From Halomicrococcus gelatinilyticus (GTDB taxonomy: Archaea > Halobacteriota > Halobacteria > Halobacteriales > Haladaptataceae), in NCBI GenBank assembly GCA_024227995.1, contig CP100467.1:186001-250000 (forward strand): a stretch of DNA of 64,000 nucleotides, in the 5' to 3' direction. This document shows positions 62,176 through 64,000 of this stretch, one piece after another. Below the pieces are notes generated by a model. The model was not told where the DNA came from. It was given only the letters and a program-made list of their open reading frames with translations, and made no database searches. A program made the translations under genes and the position numbers. Each line of letters begins with the position of its first letter. The stretch's first letter is position 1.

Positions 62176-62532
62176 CTACAGTCCGAGCAGTCGGCGCAGG
62201 CGCTCGACGGGACCGTCCGCCGTCGGCAGTTCGCGTTCGAGTTCGTCGAGTTCGTCGTCGCCGAAGCGGTCGTCGCGACGCGCCGTTCGCAGCCACTCGC
62301 TCCACTCCTCGGGCGTCAGGGTTCCCCGCGAGTCCGGTGCCCACTGTTCGCGGAGCGCGTCGCGGTCGCGGAACGGGACGTCCATGCCGCTGTCGCCCCA
62401 GTACAGCGGCGAGAGTTCGAGGGCGTACTCGTCGTCGTCCGGAAAGACGACGCGGAACGGGTAGTTGTCGTGGAGGATGACGTCCCCTTCGGTGACGGTG
62501 TCCCCGTTCGGTAGCTCGAATTCGTCGCGCAT
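62176..62532 (-). CDS. Conserved haloarchaeal hypothetical protein
   Basis: A 118-residue acidic soluble protein. The first half is beta-rich (FELPNGDTVTEGDVILHDNY, FRVVFPDDDEYALELSPLYW) and looks like a small barrel; the second half is helical (EEWSEWLRTARRDDRFGDDE, VERLRRLLGL). Coding composition is excellent. No function known. A T-tract on the minus strand around 62126 may terminate it. Confidence 0.8.
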   Translation of the reverse strand: MRDEFELPNGDTVTEGDVILHDNYPFRVVFPDDDEYALELSPLYWGDSGMDVPFRDRDALREQWAPDSRGTLTPEEWSEWLRTARRDDRFGDDELDELERELPTADGPVERLRRLLGL

Positions 62533-62584
62533 CGGCGCACACTTCGCGCTCCCGACGCTTGAGGATTCTCCCGCGGCCGCCGTG

Positions 62585-63595
62585 CTACACCACGGCGAGT
62601 TCCCGCGGGTAGTCGGTCAGGGTCTCGTAGCCCGTCTCGGTCACCACGACCAGGTCTTCGAGGCGGACGCCGCCGGTTCCCTGCTCGTACAGTCCAGGTT
62701 CGACCGTGACGACGTGGCCGGGCCGGAGCTCCTCGCCGCCCCAGCTGAGCTTCGGGCGTTCGTGGACGTCGAGGCCGACGCCGTGCCCGGTGCTGCTCGT
62801 GAAGCCGTCGTCGGTGGCCTCGTCGGTCCGGAGCGTGGGATACCCCTCGCGTTCGAAGACGTCGCAGACCGCGTGGTTTACCGCCGCGCCCGTGACCCCG
62901 GGCTCGACCGCGTCTAGCGCCGCGTCGAAGGCTTTGCGGGTCACGTCGTACCACTCCCGTACTTCGTCGTCCGGGTCGCCCTTCACGAACGTCCGGGTCA
63001 TGTCCGCGACGTACCGCGTCTCCCGGTCGCGCGGGACGACGTCGACGATGACCGGTTCGCCCGCCTCGATGGGGCCCGTGCCGACCGCGTGACCCTGGGC
63101 GCTCTCCAGGCCGGAGGCGACGATGCACTCGTCCATCTCGCAGCCCTCGTCGCGGAGGGTCTCCTCGATGGTCCGGCGGACCCGCTCGCTCGTCAGCACC
63201 TCGTCGTCGAGATGGAGGACGCCGTCGGCGACAGTCGCACGTTCGAACATCTCCGCGGCGGCCGCCATCGCCGCCTCGTTCGCGCGCTGGGTCGCCGCGA
63301 CGTGCTCGACGACCTTCTCGCCGTAGTCGAACGCCGAGAACCGGTGGACGCTGTCGGCGTCGCTGTCGGCGCTCGCCCGCGAGTACTCCAGGTCGGGGAC
63401 GAGGAGTCGCACCGCGCCGTCGGCGTACAGCGTGACGAAGTTGCCCATGGCGTGGAACCCAGAGAGGTAGTGCTGGTCGCTGTCCTCGCCGTCGGCGTCG
63501 ACGAGGGAGTCGTCCGTTCCTGCGTCGTCAACTGCGGATGCGTGGGGGCCATGTGGCGAACGTGAACGAAGGCGTTGATAGAGCCACACGGTCAC
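62585..63595 (-). CDS. M24 family Xaa-Pro peptidase, N-terminal domain shortened
   Basis: A 336-residue aminopeptidase P/prolidase-type metalloenzyme. All five metal ligands of the pita-bread fold are visible: Asp in VIVDVVPRD, Asp in ADMTRTFV, His in [11 protein letters not shown], Glu in TVEPGLYE and Glu in VRLEDLVVV. Haloarchaeal relatives are about 390-400 residues. Here the N-terminal creatinase-like domain has [20 protein letters not shown] and then jumps from SAFDYGEK directly to [13 protein letters not shown], where relatives have some 55 additional residues. The very N-terminus is also poor and starts with GTG at 63595. Probably active or recently altered; see findings. Confidence 0.85.
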   Translation of the reverse strand: MTVWLYQRLRSRSPHGPHASAVDDAGTDDSLVDADGEDSDQHYLSGFHAMGNFVTLYADGAVRLLVPDLEYSRASADSDADSVHRFSAFDYGEKVVEHVAATQRANEAAMAAAAEMFERATVADGVLHLDDEVLTSERVRRTIEETLRDEGCEMDECIVASGLESAQGHAVGTGPIEAGEPVIVDVVPRDRETRYVADMTRTFVKGDPDDEVREWYDVTRKAFDAALDAVEPGVTGAAVNHAVCDVFEREGYPTLRTDEATDDGFTSSTGHGVGLDVHERPKLSWGGEELRPGHVVTVEPGLYEQGTGGVRLEDLVVVTETGYETLTDYPRELAVV

Positions 63596-63695
63596 CGGTC
63601 CGTGCGCAGTTCGTCGCGACGCCCCGCCGCAGTCGGCCGATTCAGCCGTACTTCTCCGACGGAGTTATGTAACTGTGGTGGTGGGTTTTGGACGA

Positions 63696-64000
63696 ATGCC
63701 CGCCATCGAAACCCGCTCGTTGACGAAGCAGTACGGTTCCCTCCACGCCGTCCGCGATGTGGACCTCGTCGTCGAACGAGGCGAGGTGTTCGGCTTCCTC
63801 GGCCCGAACGGCGCGGGGAAATCCACGACCATCGACGTGCTCCTGGACCTCGTTCGCCCGACGTCGGGGTCGGTGTCCGTGCTCGGACGCGACCCACAGG
63901 AAGAACCACGGGCCGTCCGCGAACGCGTTGGCGTCCTCCCGGAGGCGTTCGGCTACTATGGGGACGCCACGGCCCGCGACCACGTCGCGTTCGCCGTCGA
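63696..64000 (+). CDS. ABC transporter ATP-binding protein, N-terminal part
   Basis: The frame runs off the window. The visible 101 residues are the start of an ABC ATPase: IETRSLTKQYGSLHAVRDVD, Walker A GPNGAGKST at about residues 38-46, and GVLPEAFGYYGDATARDHVA in the Q-loop region, typical of ABC-2-type exporters of drugs or unknown lipids. A permease is expected downstream, outside this window. ATG at 63696. Confidence 0.9.
   Translation, partial: MPAIETRSLTKQYGSLHAVRDVDLVVERGEVFGFLGPNGAGKSTTIDVLLDLVRPTSGSVSVLGRDPQEEPRAVRERVGVLPEAFGYYGDATARDHVAFAV

Overview
The window is chromosomal-type DNA from a halophilic archaeon (class Halobacteria). The evidence is high GC with strong GC preference at third codon positions, very acidic proteins, AT-rich TATA boxes in otherwise GC-rich spacers, many GTG starts with 4-base stop/start overlaps, and families largely confined to haloarchaea (TbsP, RdfA with an archaeal SMC-related protein, bacterio-opsin-activator-type sensors). 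I cannot name the genus. No rRNA, tRNA, CRISPR array or intact insertion sequence was recognised.

Left part (1-10 kb): the end of an iron/cobalamin-type ABC importer, an Lrp/AsnC regulator, then a nine-gene Mrp-type cation/proton antiporter operon on the minus strand (mrpE, F, G, an MrpA-tail protein, B, C and three MrpD-like subunits), every junction being a 4-base overlap. From 10 to 18 kb small genes (SRPBCC protein, TbsP regulator, aldo/keto reductase, AI-2E permease family protein, tiny membrane proteins) alternate with debris of older genes: APC permease, alpha/beta hydrolase, FNT channel, cupin and, further on, an AGE epimerase.

Middle (17-31 kb): a secreted protein with about 16 Gln/Ala-rich repeats on a Thr-rich stalk, two membrane-protein units, a citramalate/isopropylmalate synthase family enzyme, a prolyl oligopeptidase, and an unusual surface pair. 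The pair is a secreted subtilase ending in cohesin plus dockerin modules, followed by a cohesin protein with a C-terminal membrane anchor. Together they look like a cell-surface protease assembly.

31-35 kb holds the rdfA/SMC-like cell-shape pair and an IclR regulator. 35.8-47.7 kb reads as a sulfur module: a SoxB-like binuclear metallohydrolase, a UspA protein, a rhodanese-persulfide dioxygenase fusion, a TauE/SafE exporter, a fused four-cluster ferredoxin/NrfD anchor, a large cytoplasmic-type molybdopterin oxidoreductase, MobA for its cofactor, and a PiT-family anion transporter. A plausible route is sulfane sulfur to sulfite by the dioxygenase, then sulfite oxidation by the Mo enzyme or export, but the direction is inferred.

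Right part (47.8-64 kb): a large PAS/GAF bacterio-opsin-activator-like sensor divergent from a small DUF7344-type regulator, a methyltransferase, membrane proteins, a Tat-exported M14 carboxypeptidase with a glutamine-amidotransferase-like tail, a GT87-type mannosyltransferase, a membrane-fused spermidine synthase, an M24 peptidase with a shortened N-terminal domain, and the start of an ABC ATPase. Several short perfect inverted repeats at promoters are recorded as candidate operators.
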